Assembly (NCBI RefSeq): GCF_030718935.1
Contig: NZ_CP132194.1
Span: 1,736,001-1,800,000 of the forward strand
DNA from: Psychrobacter sp. M13
Lineage (GTDB): Bacteria; Pseudomonadota; Gammaproteobacteria; Pseudomonadales; Moraxellaceae
Direction of reading: 5' to 3'
Length of the DNA: 64,000 nucleotides
The position numbers were made by a program, and so were the translations under genes. Positions 17,346 to 28,600 of the stretch are shown in pieces (the stretch's first letter is position 1; each line of letters begins with the position of its first letter). The notes beneath the pieces were generated by a model, which was not told where the DNA came from, did no database searches, and saw only the letters and a program-made list of their open reading frames with translations.

Positions 17346-18749
17346 TTAAGCGGCCTTCTTATAACGACTCACTCCAGCGATAATCGTTTCATCAATTACC
17401 CGATCATCACCTAGCATCATTAGTACAAATAACTGCTCTTCCAAGGTTTTGGTCTGACTCATACGCCGCTCAAGTAATGCCGTTCCAGCTAAATCAATCA
17501 CTACAAAGTCGGCTTCTTTATTCGGCATAAAATTACCGATTTTGTCATCTAATACCAGTGACTGCGCATTGCCTAAAGTGATCTGATACAGACCTTGATG
17601 CGCAGACAATGGATTGTTCTGTAGTTGCTGAACTTTGTATGTCTCTGATAAAGTGGTTAGCATCGAAAGACTAGTTCCCGCACCTACGTCAGTGGCGATA
17701 CTGACACCGGTATAGCTTAAGGTATTGGATAAATCAAACAGTCCACTGCCTAAAAAAAGATTAGACGTTGGACAGTGCGCAATCTGCGTCTCAGTTGCCC
17801 GAAGTATCTCATACTCCTGTCTTTCAAGATAAATACCATGCGCCAGCGTAGTATAGCGTCCTAATAAGCCCATATCCGCATACACATCGAGATAGCCTTT
17901 ATGATTGGGATAAAGCTCTTTTACAAAAGCTACTTCCTCACGGTTTTCGGCTAGATGGGTTTGCAGATAGACATCGTCATAACTGGCGTACAGCTCGCCT
18001 GTCATTTGTAGCTGTTTTGGCGTCGAGGTGATCGCAAAGCGTGGCGTGATAGCTACATGCTGACGACCGCGCTTGTGCCACTTATCGATGATGTTCTGGC
18101 TATCACGGATGCCCTGCTCAGTTGGTACGCACAGATGCTCAGGCGCATTGGTGTCCATCAACACATTACCGGTGATCATACGGGTATTCAGGCGCTCGCT
18201 CTCATTAAAAAACGCTTCAACCGATTCAGGATGGCTAGTGGCAAATACCATAGCGCTGGTTGTGCCATTAGCAAATAGCTGATTTAAAAAGAACTTAGAG
18301 GCATCGTGTGCCACTTTTGGATCACCAAAATTAGCTTCGGTAACAAAGGTATAATTATTGAGCCAATCCAATAATTGCTCACCATAAGAGGCGATCATAT
18401 CGACTTGTGGATAATGCACATGGGTATCGATAAAGCCTGGCATGATAAGCTTGTGCTTGCAGTCATGAATTTTTACTGGCTGTTGCCCCTCTTGATTATG
18501 AGCATGATCAGCTGACATAGCTTCTCTACTACCATAGTCTATAACGAGACCTGTGGCATCATCGACGACTAATGCGCCGTCTGCAATATATTCAGGATAA
18601 ACGGTTATGCCTTTAATCACTGGATTTAATGCGGTGCTTTTATCTACAGATGATGTTTTTTGTGCTCCATTTTCTAAATGCGTTCGTTGAGTCAAATCAT
18701 CTTCAGTAAGATAGTGCAAAAGTTGTGCTTGATAGATATGAATAGTCAT
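17346..18749 (-). CDS. guaD: Guanine deaminase
   Basis: Hydrolyses guanine to xanthine and ammonia, feeding the xanthine dehydrogenase encoded just upstream. 467 residues, amidohydrolase fold. The zinc motif is PGFIDTHVHYPQ with His110 and His112, followed by the guanine-deaminase-specific YGEQLLDWLNNYTF; further ligands are in TSHPES-, THLAENREEV (His) and HCPTSNLFLGSG; the metal Asp is in SIATDVGAGTS. Length and motifs match bacterial GuaD. It starts with ATG 186 nt after xdhC and is last in the operon, before the terminator at 17309-17250. Confidence 0.94.
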   Translation of the reverse strand: MTIHIYQAQLLHYLTEDDLTQRTHLENGAQKTSSVDKSTALNPVIKGITVYPEYIADGALVVDDATGLVIDYGSREAMSADHAHNQEGQQPVKIHDCKHKLIMPGFIDTHVHYPQVDMIASYGEQLLDWLNNYTFVTEANFGDPKVAHDASKFFLNQLFANGTTSAMVFATSHPESVEAFFNESERLNTRMITGNVLMDTNAPEHLCVPTEQGIRDSQNIIDKWHKRGRQHVAITPRFAITSTPKQLQMTGELYASYDDVYLQTHLAENREEVAFVKELYPNHKGYLDVYADMGLLGRYTTLAHGIYLERQEYEILRATETQIAHCPTSNLFLGSGLFDLSNTLSYTGVSIATDVGAGTSLSMLTTLSETYKVQQLQNNPLSAHQGLYQITLGNAQSLVLDDKIGNFMPNKEADFVVIDLAGTALLERRMSQTKTLEEQLFVLMMLGDDRVIDETIIAGVSRYKKAA

Positions 18750-18935
18750 AAGAACATCTCACTTTAATAAGTAAAAATAAGGTTGTTAATAGTCGTCTAA
18801 TAAGTGATTAAAACCTTAAAACAGCATCGTTCGGCGTAATGCGGACACAAAGCTGCTAAATGTAGCCGATAAATGATTCTGGCTAACGGTTTTGGCAATA
18901 CTTTTTTTAAAGTAAAATCTGATACAAATTTAAAG

Positions 18936-19961
18936 TTAAGAGTTATGGTACTGCTGCAAAATTTGTGCGGCGATAGAAACCGCTACCGCCATCGGCTCTT
19001 TGCCACCAAGCGTCAAGCCAATAGGCATGGTAATCTGATTCACCAGCTGCTCATCGTAACCGCGCTGAAGCAGGCGATCTTGAAAACGCTTGGCTTTAGT
19101 CGCCGAGCTAATACAGCCAATATAAGGCATAGCGATTTTTGTGTAGTCCGTATCTTTGTTAGCAGCATCAACACTAAGCGCTATATAGCTGTCTAGCGCT
19201 TCCCGTACTAGATCAAAGTCAAGACTATGATCATGGGTCATCACTAAAATAAAGCGCTGTCCTTGCTTTTTGATAAACGGTCTAACAAAATCGATAGGTT
19301 CCTCATCAATGCGCACTCGAACATGCGCAGGCAGATGATAAGAGTGCTGACTAGTTTTGCCTTTATCATCCTCTGACAAATAGCGCTCAAACATCTCAGG
19401 GCGACTATCGACCCAGTCCACTTGACAAGGTAATTCTGCTAACACCGTCATCAAAGCTGAAGCCACATGTCCTGCACCGAATACTAAAATAGACAAAGGC
19501 GGCGTCACGTTAAAGCACTCAAACATAACGGTGACGCTACCTCCGCAACACTGCGCCAGCTTAGCACCGAGCGGATAATGCTTAGTATAGACGGCATCAC
19601 GTCGTATCAATTTGGCCTTTTCAGACTTATCTTCTGCTGATCGTTTCGAGTTTGTCGCCACCTGAGTATCGATTTCACCCTTGAGCAATTGCCGTGCTGT
19701 ATTTATCACATCATGCTCAAGGCCACCACCGCCAAGCGTGTCACATATCGTATCTGGCGTCACGATCATCTTAGCTTGTAGCGCGCGCGGCGCTGAGCCA
19801 TTGACCGCAACGACGGTCGCCAGTACATGCTGGATGCCTTGCTGCTGATACTGTGCTAAGCCGTCATACCAGCGTTTAGGTGCTTGAGAAGTTGACGCAG
19901 CTTGTATAGGCTCTAATGATAAATCACTCACTGTGAGCAGGACCTCGACCGACGGATACAT
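18936..19961 (-). CDS. xdhC: Xanthine dehydrogenase accessory protein XdhC
   Basis: Binds the molybdenum cofactor and promotes its sulfuration and insertion into XdhB. 341 residues, with the XdhC/CoxI N-terminal motif (TVVAVNGSAPRALQAKMIV near residue 45), GGGLEHDVI, and the C-terminal Rossmann-like domain (LVFGAGHVASALMTVLAELP; MTHDHSLDFDLV; PYIGCISSATKAKRF; PIGLTLGGKEPMAVAVSIAA). The ATG at 19961 overlaps the xdhB end by 38 bp and has no clear ribosome site; a GTG at 19931 with GAGGT upstream (GTGAGTGA overlapping the xdhB stop) is the more probable real start. Translational coupling to xdhB is likely. Confidence 0.92.
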   Translation of the reverse strand: MYPSVEVLLTVSDLSLEPIQAASTSQAPKRWYDGLAQYQQQGIQHVLATVVAVNGSAPRALQAKMIVTPDTICDTLGGGGLEHDVINTARQLLKGEIDTQVATNSKRSAEDKSEKAKLIRRDAVYTKHYPLGAKLAQCCGGSVTVMFECFNVTPPLSILVFGAGHVASALMTVLAELPCQVDWVDSRPEMFERYLSEDDKGKTSQHSYHLPAHVRVRIDEEPIDFVRPFIKKQGQRFILVMTHDHSLDFDLVREALDSYIALSVDAANKDTDYTKIAMPYIGCISSATKAKRFQDRLLQRGYDEQLVNQITMPIGLTLGGKEPMAVAVSIAAQILQQYHNS

Positions 19962-22506
19962 TAGGGTTTTTTATGTGCTCAGGCTGATCATCATGTAGCT
20001 GACCTTCAACCTTTGGCGCATCAATGTTTTCGCTATGCGACACCTCTAGCGGCTCAACCTTATCATCATCAATACCATCAACCGCGCTAGTACAGTCACT
20101 ATTATGCTTTAAGCTCTCGATCGCATCAGTATTGATATCGGTTGCAATCTCCCACGCCTCGCCTTGCAGACGCATAACTGCTTTGAGGACGGCCTCTGGC
20201 GTAGCAGGCATCGTCAGCTCAGGATTTTTCTTATAATCTGCCATACTGGCAACTGCATTATTGATAGCACACCAGACACTAGCGGCTAACATAAACGGCG
20301 GCTCGCCCACTGCTTTGGAGTTATAAATAGTCTGCTCTTCGTTTTTGCGATCGAATAGCTTGACGTTCCAGTGCTTAGGCAGATCATGAGCGGTAGGTAT
20401 TTTATAGTTAGCCGCAGCGTTCGAGGCCAGCTTACCTTTATCATCCCAAATAAGCTCTTCAGTCGTAAGCCAGCCCATACCTTGTACAAAGCCGCCTTCA
20501 ATCTGACCAATATCAATAGCAGGATTAATCGACTGGCCAACATCATGCAAGATGTCACAGCGCAGTACCTTGTATTCACCGGTCAAGGTATCAATCTCAA
20601 CCTCAGAACACGACGCTCCCAAGGCATAATAGAAGAACGGGCGACCCCAAGCTTTTGAGCGATCATAGAAGATCTTTGGTGTTTTATAGTAGCCAGTAGA
20701 TGATAGACTGACCCGATGTTGATAAGCTAATAGCACTAAATCAGCAAAGGTGAGTACTTCTTTATCAGCGATATGCACGTGATTATTTTCAAAGGTAATA
20801 TCATCGCCTGCGACCTCAAAATGCTCAGCAGCAAATTCAACCAAACGCTCTTTGATAGTAATACAAGCGTTTTGCGCCGCTTTACCATTGATATCGGTAC
20901 CTGATGAAGCTGCCGTTGGTGAGGTGTTTGGCACTTTATCCGTACGCGTGGCGGTGGCCTTTACCGTGTCCAAATCAACATCGAATTCGTTAGCGACAAT
21001 CTGGGCAATCTTGATATACAGACCCTGCCCCATTTCAGTACCGCCATGATTGATCTGAATCGTACCATCAGTATAGATATGTACTAATGCACCAGCTTGG
21101 TTGAGATGCTGTACGGTAAATGAGATGCCAAATTTGACAGGCGTTAGCGCTAGTCCTCGACGCTTATCAGTATCTTCAGCTTCTGCTTTTTTATTGAACG
21201 CTATAACGTTTTCGCGGCGCTCCTTATAGTCACAGTCATCGGCTAAGGTATTTATGATAGTCGCTAAATCAAAATGCTCAATCGGTTGCCCATAGTGAGT
21301 ACTTTGACCGTTTTGATAAAGGTTATTCATCCGTACTTCTAGCGGGTCTTTGCCTAGCGTATAAGCGATATGATCCATCATATATTCAGCAGTGAGCAAT
21401 CCTTGTGGACCACCAAAGCCGCGATAGGCGGTGTTCGATACGGTATTTGTAAAGCAGCGATGGCCTGCGATTTTAGCGGCTGGATAAAAATAGCCGTTGT
21501 CGCAATGGAACATAGCACGATCGACGATAGCATCAGATAGATCAGGTGAGTAGCCACACAGCCCAGACAACTGCATATCGACCCCGAGTATTTGACCAGC
21601 ATCATTGACACCGACGTCATAGCGGTTGGCGAACTCGTGACGTTTACCTGTCACTACCATGTCATCTTGACGATCGAGACGCATACTCACAGGCACGTTT
21701 TGGCGCTTGGCGACGATGCCGCACATACAAGCCCATGCTGCTGCTTGCGTCTCTTTACCACCAAAGCCGCCACCCATTCGACGTACAATGGTAGTCACTG
21801 CATGAAATGGTAAATCCACTACTTCAGCGACCAGCTGTTGTACTTCACTAGGATGCTGAGACGAGGTATAGACCTCTAGCCCGCCATCATCACACGGCAC
21901 AACATAAGACACTTGACCTTCAAGATAGAAATGCTCTTGACCCAGCATGTGGTTATAACCCTGAATGCGAGTAGGCGCACTCGCAAGTTCAGTTTGCGCA
22001 TCACCGCGCTGCATAAAGTGACTAGGACGCACGAACTTCTCTTGCTCGAGTGCCTGCTCAATGGTTAGAACGGCAGGTAGCGGCTCATACTCTACTACTG
22101 CTTTTAGCGTTGCTTTTTTGGCAGCGCGATGGCTAGTGGCTACCACTGCAAACAGGGTTTGACCGACATATTCTGCAACTTTATCGACCATCAACGGATC
22201 ACCGTCGAATACAGGACCGATATCGGTCTTGGCAGGCAAGTCTGCAAAAGTAATCACATCGACTACCCCATCAGCTGATCTCACCGCGCTAAGATCCATG
22301 TTCAGCACACGAGCATGCGCATGAGCGCTCTTGCCAATAGCCAAATGCAGAGTATCTTGTGGTTTTAGCATATCGTCTACATAAGTAGCGGTGCCCATAA
22401 CATGGCTGATGGCGCTATCATGCTTAGCGCCTGTGCCAATTTTGCTTTTCGGTGGACGCTCGCGTCGAATACTGTAGCTGTCAAAAAGGGATGAATGATG
22501 GCTCAT
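19924..22506 (-). CDS. xdhB: Xanthine dehydrogenase molybdenum-binding subunit
   Basis: The large subunit that oxidises hypoxanthine and xanthine to urate at the molybdopterin centre. 860 residues. Seen: GTATYVDDMLKPQDTLH near the N-terminus, the Moco-binding GGGFGGKETQA near residue 245, the Arg-containing NTVSNTAYRGFGGPQG (substrate binding), GTEMGQGLYIKIAQI, and the catalytic Glu in KAVGEPPFMLAASV near residue 735. The last 60 or so residues (charged, low complexity, EHIKNPNVSVGRGPAHSE at the end) extend beyond the usual family end. It sits 142 nt after xdhA and overlaps xdhC. Confidence 0.95.
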   Translation of the reverse strand: MSHHSSLFDSYSIRRERPPKSKIGTGAKHDSAISHVMGTATYVDDMLKPQDTLHLAIGKSAHAHARVLNMDLSAVRSADGVVDVITFADLPAKTDIGPVFDGDPLMVDKVAEYVGQTLFAVVATSHRAAKKATLKAVVEYEPLPAVLTIEQALEQEKFVRPSHFMQRGDAQTELASAPTRIQGYNHMLGQEHFYLEGQVSYVVPCDDGGLEVYTSSQHPSEVQQLVAEVVDLPFHAVTTIVRRMGGGFGGKETQAAAWACMCGIVAKRQNVPVSMRLDRQDDMVVTGKRHEFANRYDVGVNDAGQILGVDMQLSGLCGYSPDLSDAIVDRAMFHCDNGYFYPAAKIAGHRCFTNTVSNTAYRGFGGPQGLLTAEYMMDHIAYTLGKDPLEVRMNNLYQNGQSTHYGQPIEHFDLATIINTLADDCDYKERRENVIAFNKKAEAEDTDKRRGLALTPVKFGISFTVQHLNQAGALVHIYTDGTIQINHGGTEMGQGLYIKIAQIVANEFDVDLDTVKATATRTDKVPNTSPTAASSGTDINGKAAQNACITIKERLVEFAAEHFEVAGDDITFENNHVHIADKEVLTFADLVLLAYQHRVSLSSTGYYKTPKIFYDRSKAWGRPFFYYALGASCSEVEIDTLTGEYKVLRCDILHDVGQSINPAIDIGQIEGGFVQGMGWLTTEELIWDDKGKLASNAAANYKIPTAHDLPKHWNVKLFDRKNEEQTIYNSKAVGEPPFMLAASVWCAINNAVASMADYKKNPELTMPATPEAVLKAVMRLQGEAWEIATDINTDAIESLKHNSDCTSAVDGIDDDKVEPLEVSHSENIDAPKVEGQLHDDQPEHIKNPNVSVGRGPAHSE

Positions 22507-22648
22507 AATAGTTCTCTTTTTATCTGTTGTTGCCTGTAGTCAGCGTCTATATTAATAACGAATCAAGGCAAAAATAGTTTTGGTAAAATGCAGTTAAGTA
22601 GTCTTGAAAATTTGATAAACTCTATTTTCTAAGCCCAACGACATCTCG

Positions 22649-24292
22649 CTAAGCACCCTCAGTTTGAGCGCCCTTTATTAGCTGTTTACCACACTTAATT
22701 AATAAACGCTGCACCACATGCAAGCGATACTCACGGCTGGCACGTACATCAGTCATAGGTGAGACATCTAGTGGTAATGCCTTTGCTGCTTGCTCAAAGC
22801 TAGCTATTGTGAACGGCTGACCGATAAGCGCTTGCTGACAGTTCTCAACCAATAAAGGCACTGCTGCCATACCGCCTAGCCCGATCTTTACGTCATCAAT
22901 AGTCGTGCTATCAGCTGATAAATCCAAGCGCACAGCCACTAAGCAGGCTGAGATATCATCCTCGAAGCGCTTGCTTATTTTATGAATAAATAGATGCTGA
23001 TTGTCTTGCATAAGCGGAATGTGAATAGCTACGACATAACTACCTGCACGTAGCTTCGTCTTTTTATAATCCAAGAAGAACTCAGATAAAGGCAAGGTTT
23101 CATCGACGAAGAGTTGATCACTATTGTCAACTTCATCATTATTAACATCACAATGACGTATGTGAATACTCGCGTCTAACGCTAATAGAATCGGCGGCAG
23201 ATCGCCAATCGGTGATGCATTAGCGACGTTACCACCGATAGTGCCCATGTTGCGAATCTGCGGCGAGGCAATACGCTCAAATAAATCAGCGAATTCTGGG
23301 AAATACTGCTCTAACGCTGGTAGCATGCCTTTGTAGCTCATACCTGCACCAAATATCAGTGTTTGAGCAGCCACTTGTGTTGTTGCACTATTAGACTGGC
23401 TATCAGCATCCACTACTGACCAAGACTTCAACGACTCGATAGCAGCTAGCTGAATAATGACATCATGATCTATTAAGTTTTGGGTGACGCTTAAGCCCAA
23501 ATCAGTGCCACCCGCCCAAATAGTCGCTTTTGGATAGAAGGCTAATAGCTGATCAAGCTCGTCGGTCGATTGAGGAATGAATAATTGACGCGTGCCTTCA
23601 ATAAGCGCTGGTGCGATGGTTTGCTTATTATCATTAGTATTTGCTGAAGCATCATTGCTCTTAGACGTTGCCATAGCATCTGTCGCTAGCGTCACGGCTA
23701 AGTCTTTGGCACTGACCTGATCCTCTGCTCGCTTTTGTGCGATCTTTTGCATCGACAAGCCAGCTTCTATAATAGGTCGGTAACCCGTACAGCGGCATAG
23801 ATTACCTGCTATCGAAGCGACAATCTCATCGTAGCTTAGTTCATTAACGCTTAGCTCATCAGTATTGGTATCTTGCATACGCTTATTTTCATAAACGCTA
23901 GCTAGTGACATGATAAACCCTGGCGTACAAAATCCGCACTGCGAGCCGTGACAATCGACCATAGCTTGCTGAGCGGGATGCAGTAACGCACGTTCGGGAT
24001 GGTTTTCGGGGTTGTCCGCTAAGTAAGCTGCGGTCATTATATGATGATTATCCATCAGCGACAGTAAGGTGATACAAGCGTTGAGGGTATAAAAAGGAGC
24101 GCTATCGACAGGGGTCTCTGCGCTGGTAGATAAGCGCTGCGCCATCACGGTACAAGCACCGCAGTCACCGCTACCACAGCCTTCTTTAGTATCCATCTGA
24201 CGCGCGTGCAGACGTAGATACTCAAGTACCGTAGTGTTGGGGTTAAGCTGGCTTATCTCGTGAGGTTGTCCGTTTAAATAAAAAGTAATCAT
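22649..24292 (-). CDS. xdhA: Xanthine dehydrogenase small subunit (2Fe-2S and FAD domains)
   Basis: Carries electrons from the molybdenum site to NAD. 547 residues. The N-terminal ferredoxin-like [2Fe-2S] cluster is CGSGDCGACTVM (residues about 39-50) with CGFCTPGF and CRCTGYRPI for the second cluster (about 125-175). The FAD domain follows (WAGGTDLGLS near residue 265; IRNMGTIGGNVANASPIGDLPP near 355) and a CO-dehydrogenase-flavoprotein C-terminal domain ends it. An Asn/Ser/Thr linker (about 200-225) separates the halves. First gene of the purine-oxidation operon; its promoter must lie in 24293-24838. Confidence 0.95.
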   Translation of the reverse strand: MITFYLNGQPHEISQLNPNTTVLEYLRLHARQMDTKEGCGSGDCGACTVMAQRLSTSAETPVDSAPFYTLNACITLLSLMDNHHIMTAAYLADNPENHPERALLHPAQQAMVDCHGSQCGFCTPGFIMSLASVYENKRMQDTNTDELSVNELSYDEIVASIAGNLCRCTGYRPIIEAGLSMQKIAQKRAEDQVSAKDLAVTLATDAMATSKSNDASANTNDNKQTIAPALIEGTRQLFIPQSTDELDQLLAFYPKATIWAGGTDLGLSVTQNLIDHDVIIQLAAIESLKSWSVVDADSQSNSATTQVAAQTLIFGAGMSYKGMLPALEQYFPEFADLFERIASPQIRNMGTIGGNVANASPIGDLPPILLALDASIHIRHCDVNNDEVDNSDQLFVDETLPLSEFFLDYKKTKLRAGSYVVAIHIPLMQDNQHLFIHKISKRFEDDISACLVAVRLDLSADSTTIDDVKIGLGGMAAVPLLVENCQQALIGQPFTIASFEQAAKALPLDVSPMTDVRASREYRLHVVQRLLIKCGKQLIKGAQTEGA

Positions 24293-24838
24293 AGCAATAC
24301 TCGGCTGTTCAGATTAATGGGGTCATCATTAATGTCAGCTAGTGTGAGTATTTATTGATATTTCAGTACTAAATGCTAGTAGCTGATTTTTGGAGGGTAG
24401 CTTGATGGTATGTAGTGCGCCTAACTAAAATTCTAGTAACGAGGCTTCTAGCTATCCGTTCAATAAATCCCGCACATGACTAGTTATATCTAAATAGATA
24501 TAAATAATGATATTCAATAGGGTTACTTTACAGTCCTGTTTCCTTCAGTTCGAAGGTAGTAGAACTTTGATAGCTAAAGGCGGAGGTCGTCCACTATATA
24601 GTATGCATAAGATTTTAAATAAGATAAGAGACATCTCAAAGATATCCTTATCAGAGGAGATAGGTAATATTTATAGCACTTCATTTTAAATGAGTCAATT
24701 ATTTTTGCACAAATCAAAGGGTTAATTTTAATAAAATATTATTTTATATGCTTAAAATGACTTTAGCTTTTCACTCATGTTTAGATAATATAGTCAGAGA
24801 AAAGTGATATCGATAACATTACGTATTACTGGCATAAA
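24293..24838. other. Intergenic region with the promoter of the xdh operon
   Basis: About 545 bp of AT-rich sequence between the divergently positioned 5' end of xdhA (minus) and the 3' side of the putA unit. A 60-codon frame at 24507-24689 on plus has no Shine-Dalgarno and no recognisable family. No operator is obvious. Confidence 0.5.
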
Positions 24839-24897
24839 AAAACCAACGCCTAATTATTAAGAATTCTGAAATCCTTATAACTGAGCGCTGGCCTTAA
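24839..24897 (-). terminator. Probable weak terminator after the proline-catabolism operon
   Basis: CCAACGC (24843-24849) can pair with GCGCTGG (24885-24891) with one mismatch, flanked by an A-run that becomes a T-run on the minus strand. It lies 54 nt beyond the last putA-unit gene. The A-rich start and the CCAxCGCCTA core closely resemble the guaD terminator at 17250, so the two may share origin. Confidence 0.4.
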
Positions 24898-24950
24898 TTT
24901 ATCTTATAATGAATACTGTTCAAAGGATAAAAACGAATGAATATCTAACC

Positions 24951-25640
24951 TTAAGTACCCAACTCAAGCAAAGTAGCATTACCACCGATGGCCGTTGTAT
25001 TGATCGTTCTAACCCGCTCAGTGACAAACCGATAGAGGTAATCAGGAGTTAGCATATCTGCTAAACCGTCCATGTCAGTGACCGCAATAACTTGCGTTAA
25101 GATACCGTCTGAATTAGCAAGCTCTTGGCTAACCGCCTGTACCTCGCTTACACTGCCTGCTACCGCAACTTGTGCTAGACGCTCCATATGCAGCAAAGTT
25201 ACTAGCTGTGAGTCATTAGCGATGCTAATAACGTCTTCACTAATACCCGCCTCATAAAGCGCTTTTACCGCCTCAATGCACATCTCATCTTGGCTTGGAC
25301 AATGCAGTACTACCTCATTACCTGTCAGCAATGCCGCAATGAGCTGACCTAATACGGCTAAAGCTTTTGCAGACTCATCACCGATAACCATCGTTTTGCC
25401 ACGAGCGGTCACATATAGCTCATTAGATTCACCCGTTGCACCTGTCATGTGATGCACTTGATCAAGCTTAGGAGCAAACCTTAATAAATGAGTGAATAAG
25501 GTACGGGCTTTTTTGGTGTCGCCTGTAAGCAGTGCCAACTTAGCAACAGCAGCTTCTAGATAATCGACGCGATTGGTTGCGCCAAGTAGTCGCCAAGCTT
25601 CACAAACTTGGCCATGATCTTTTTTAAATTCAGTTGCCAT
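24951..25640 (-). CDS. Separate PutA C-terminal domain protein (ALDH-superfamily domain)
   Basis: 229 residues that match the C-terminal third domain of long PutA proteins, the aldehyde-dehydrogenase-superfamily domain that stabilises the P5C dehydrogenase active site. Diagnostic parts: MTGATGESNELYVTARGKTMV, which corresponds to LPGPTGERNTL-type sequence, LLTGNEVVLHCPS, and the terminal RTINTTAIGGNATLLELG, matching TVNTTAAGGNASLLTLG at the end of PutA. It is not a frameshift product: a strong AAGGAG stands 8 nt before its ATG and 13 nt separate it from the putA stop. It has no catalytic Cys or Glu. It probably assembles with the bifunctional PutA encoded just upstream. No symbol assigned. 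Confidence 0.85.
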   Translation of the reverse strand: MATEFKKDHGQVCEAWRLLGATNRVDYLEAAVAKLALLTGDTKKARTLFTHLLRFAPKLDQVHHMTGATGESNELYVTARGKTMVIGDESAKALAVLGQLIAALLTGNEVVLHCPSQDEMCIEAVKALYEAGISEDVISIANDSQLVTLLHMERLAQVAVAGSVSEVQAVSQELANSDGILTQVIAVTDMDGLADMLTPDYLYRFVTERVRTINTTAIGGNATLLELGT

Positions 25641-25653
25641 TTTGCTAGCTCCT

Positions 25654-28600
25654 TTATGCCTGCTCTGCAGAAGTTGATGATTGAGTGTGCTCAGTAGCGC
25701 TGGTAACGGCCTGCTCAGATACCGTTTGTTCAGATACTAGTTGCATCAGACGCGCCACATAATGTGGACCACCTGCTTTAGGGCCAGTACCTGATAAACC
25801 ACAACCGCCAAACGGCTGTACATTGACCACAGCACCGATCTGATTACGATTGACATAAGTATTACCGACAACAGCACGGCGCTCGATATGTTCAGTGACA
25901 TTCTCAATACGGCTATGAATACCTAGGGTCAGACCAAAGCCTGTCGCATTAATAGCATCAATAAGCTTATCTAAATCACGTGCTTTATAACGCAATACAT
26001 GCAATATCGGTCCAAAGTGCTCACCACCAATCACATCGATACTATTGACCTCAATGGCGGTCGGCAGCACAAAAGTAGCTTGGTCTTCGCTCACCACTGA
26101 GCTGGCGCTCATCGGTGTTTGTCCCAATATCTTCGCAGTAACTTCTCGCTCCATGCGCTCAATATGCGCCTCAAGGCCTCGCTTAGCATCTGCGTCAATC
26201 ACTGGGCCAACATCAGTCGATATAAGGGTTGGGTTGCCAACGACTAGCTCCGCCATATGACCTTGCAATAGCTCAATAAGCTCATCAGCGACCTCTTCTT
26301 GGACACAAAGGATACGACAAGCTGAACAGCGTTGACCTGCTGATCCAAATGCTGATAATACAGCATCTCTAATCACTTGCTCAGGGAGCGCCGTTGAATC
26401 AGCGATCATCGCGTTTTGACCACCTGTTTCTGCTATAAAGACAGGCAGCTCGCCATTGGCTTGCGCATGACTATTCAAGCTTTGGTTGATGCGCTGAGCG
26501 GTTTGGGTTGAGCCTGTAAAGATAACGCCCGCCAGATTGTCCGCTTTAGTCAATGCCGCGCCTACTTCTCCTGCACCAGTGACAAATTGTAGTGCACTGG
26601 CTGGCACGCCTGCTTGGTACATAAGCTGCGCACCAAAATGCGCAATCAGGCTAGTCTGCTCAGCAGGCTTGGCAACGACAGTATTACCAGCAGCAAGCGC
26701 TGCAACGATTTGACCCGTATATATCGCTAATGGAAAGTTCCAAGGGCTAATACAAACAAAAGTACCGCGCGCCTTATAAACTTGACGCATTAACTTACCA
26801 GATAGATTGGTAATCTCTGTTACTTGAGCGTCTAAGCGCTCAGCCTCATCAGCATAAAAGCGACAGAAATCAACCGCTTCTTTGATCTCATCGATACTGT
26901 CTTGGGTGGTTTTGCCCGCTTCAGCCTGACATAGAGCCATAAATTCAGCGTAATTCTCTTCAAACAAATCAGCGGTTTTACGCAGTATCTCAGCGCGTCT
27001 GCTAGCTGGTACTGCCTGCCACTCGGCTTGACCTGCTACGGCAGCGTCAATAGCTTGACGCGCTAGATCCGCGTTAGCATAGTGCACTTCGCCTACAGCT
27101 ACTTCATGGTTCCAAGGGGCACGGATGCTATTGTTCTCAAGCTTGTGCTGCTCGCCATTACTCTCATAACTGCTGATAGCCTGTCCGTCGATAATAGGCG
27201 TGGCTGACCACGTCTTTTGGAGCTGCTCATCGATAGCAGCTTTGAATGGCGTCCACTGCGAATCAATAAAGATATTGGGTCCAAAGCTGGCACGACGATC
27301 GCCATAGATATCCAGTGGTAACGGAATATCTGGATTATGCAAACTTGCATTGGTAAGCAATTTGTCATACGGATGCACGACTAATTTGTCGATAGGATAA
27401 GACTTATCTAACAGCTGATGAACAAACGAGCTGTTCGCACCATTCTCAAGTAAACGTCTGACTAAATAAGGCAGCAAGTCTTTATGGGCACCAACAGGCG
27501 CATAGATACGGACTGGGATATTATAAGCGTGTAAGATATGGTCATATAGCGCGTCACCCATGCCATGCAAACGCTGAAACTCAAAATCGCGATGCGCGCT
27601 CATCGTCATAACCGTCGCTAAAGTATGCGCATTATGAGTGGCGAATTGTGGCCAAATAAGACCCCGCAGATGCTCTGATAATAAGAAACGAGCACATGCT
27701 AAATAAGCGGTATCCGTACCCTCTTTGCGCGTCCATACTGGATAGCCTGAAAGACCACGCTGCTGAGCAAGCTTGATCTCGGTATCCCAATAAGCACCCT
27801 TAACCAGACGTATAGGAATACGATCACCAACATCACTAGATAAGCTGGCAAGCCACGCAAATATAGCAATCGCACGCTTTGAGTAGCCTTGGACAACGAT
27901 ACCTAACCCATCCCAACCTGCGGTTAGCGGATCACGATATAGCGATTCGAATAACTTTAATGAAATCTCCAAGCGATCGGCTTCCTCAGCATCGACGCTC
28001 AGATCAACATTGACCTCTCGTGCCGCTTCAATCAGTAGCATACAGCGCTGACGCAATAGACCCATCACTTGCGCTTCTTGAGTCGCCTCATAGCGTGGAT
28101 GCAGTGCTGATAGCTTAATAGAAACCGAAGGCTTAGGCATACCCTCTTTGACTTTGACATTAGCAGTCGCTTTTATCGCATGCAGATAATCATTGAAATA
28201 TTTTTCGGCATCATGATTGGTGATTGCCGCCTCACCCAACATGTCAAATGAGTAGGTATAGCCTTTATCGCGATACACTTTACTGTTTTTATTGGCATCC
28301 TCAATGGTCTCACCCAATACGAACTGATGACCCATAATACGCATGGCTTTTTGCATTGCCGCCCGAATCATTGGCTCGCCCATCTTTTTTGTCATCCGAT
28401 CCAAGAACCCAGCCGCTGTCGTACCGTTGTCGATACTTACCACGCGACCTGTCATCATCAGACCCCATGTTGACGCATTAACCACCATTCCGTTGTCGTC
28501 TTTGAGATGCTTTTTCCAGTCCGCCACGCTCATTTTGTCGCGAATAAGCGCATCAGCCGTGTAGTTATCCGGTACACGAATCAAAGCTTCGGCCAAACTC

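Noticed and set aside
24507..24689. 60-codon frame with GGGRPLYSMHKILNKIRDIS, slightly protein-like
   Set aside because: No ribosome site, no match to any family I know, and it lies in the control region of the xdh operon.
24839..24897. Considered a strong terminator
   Set aside because: The stem has a mismatch and few pairs, so it is listed as a weak candidate only.
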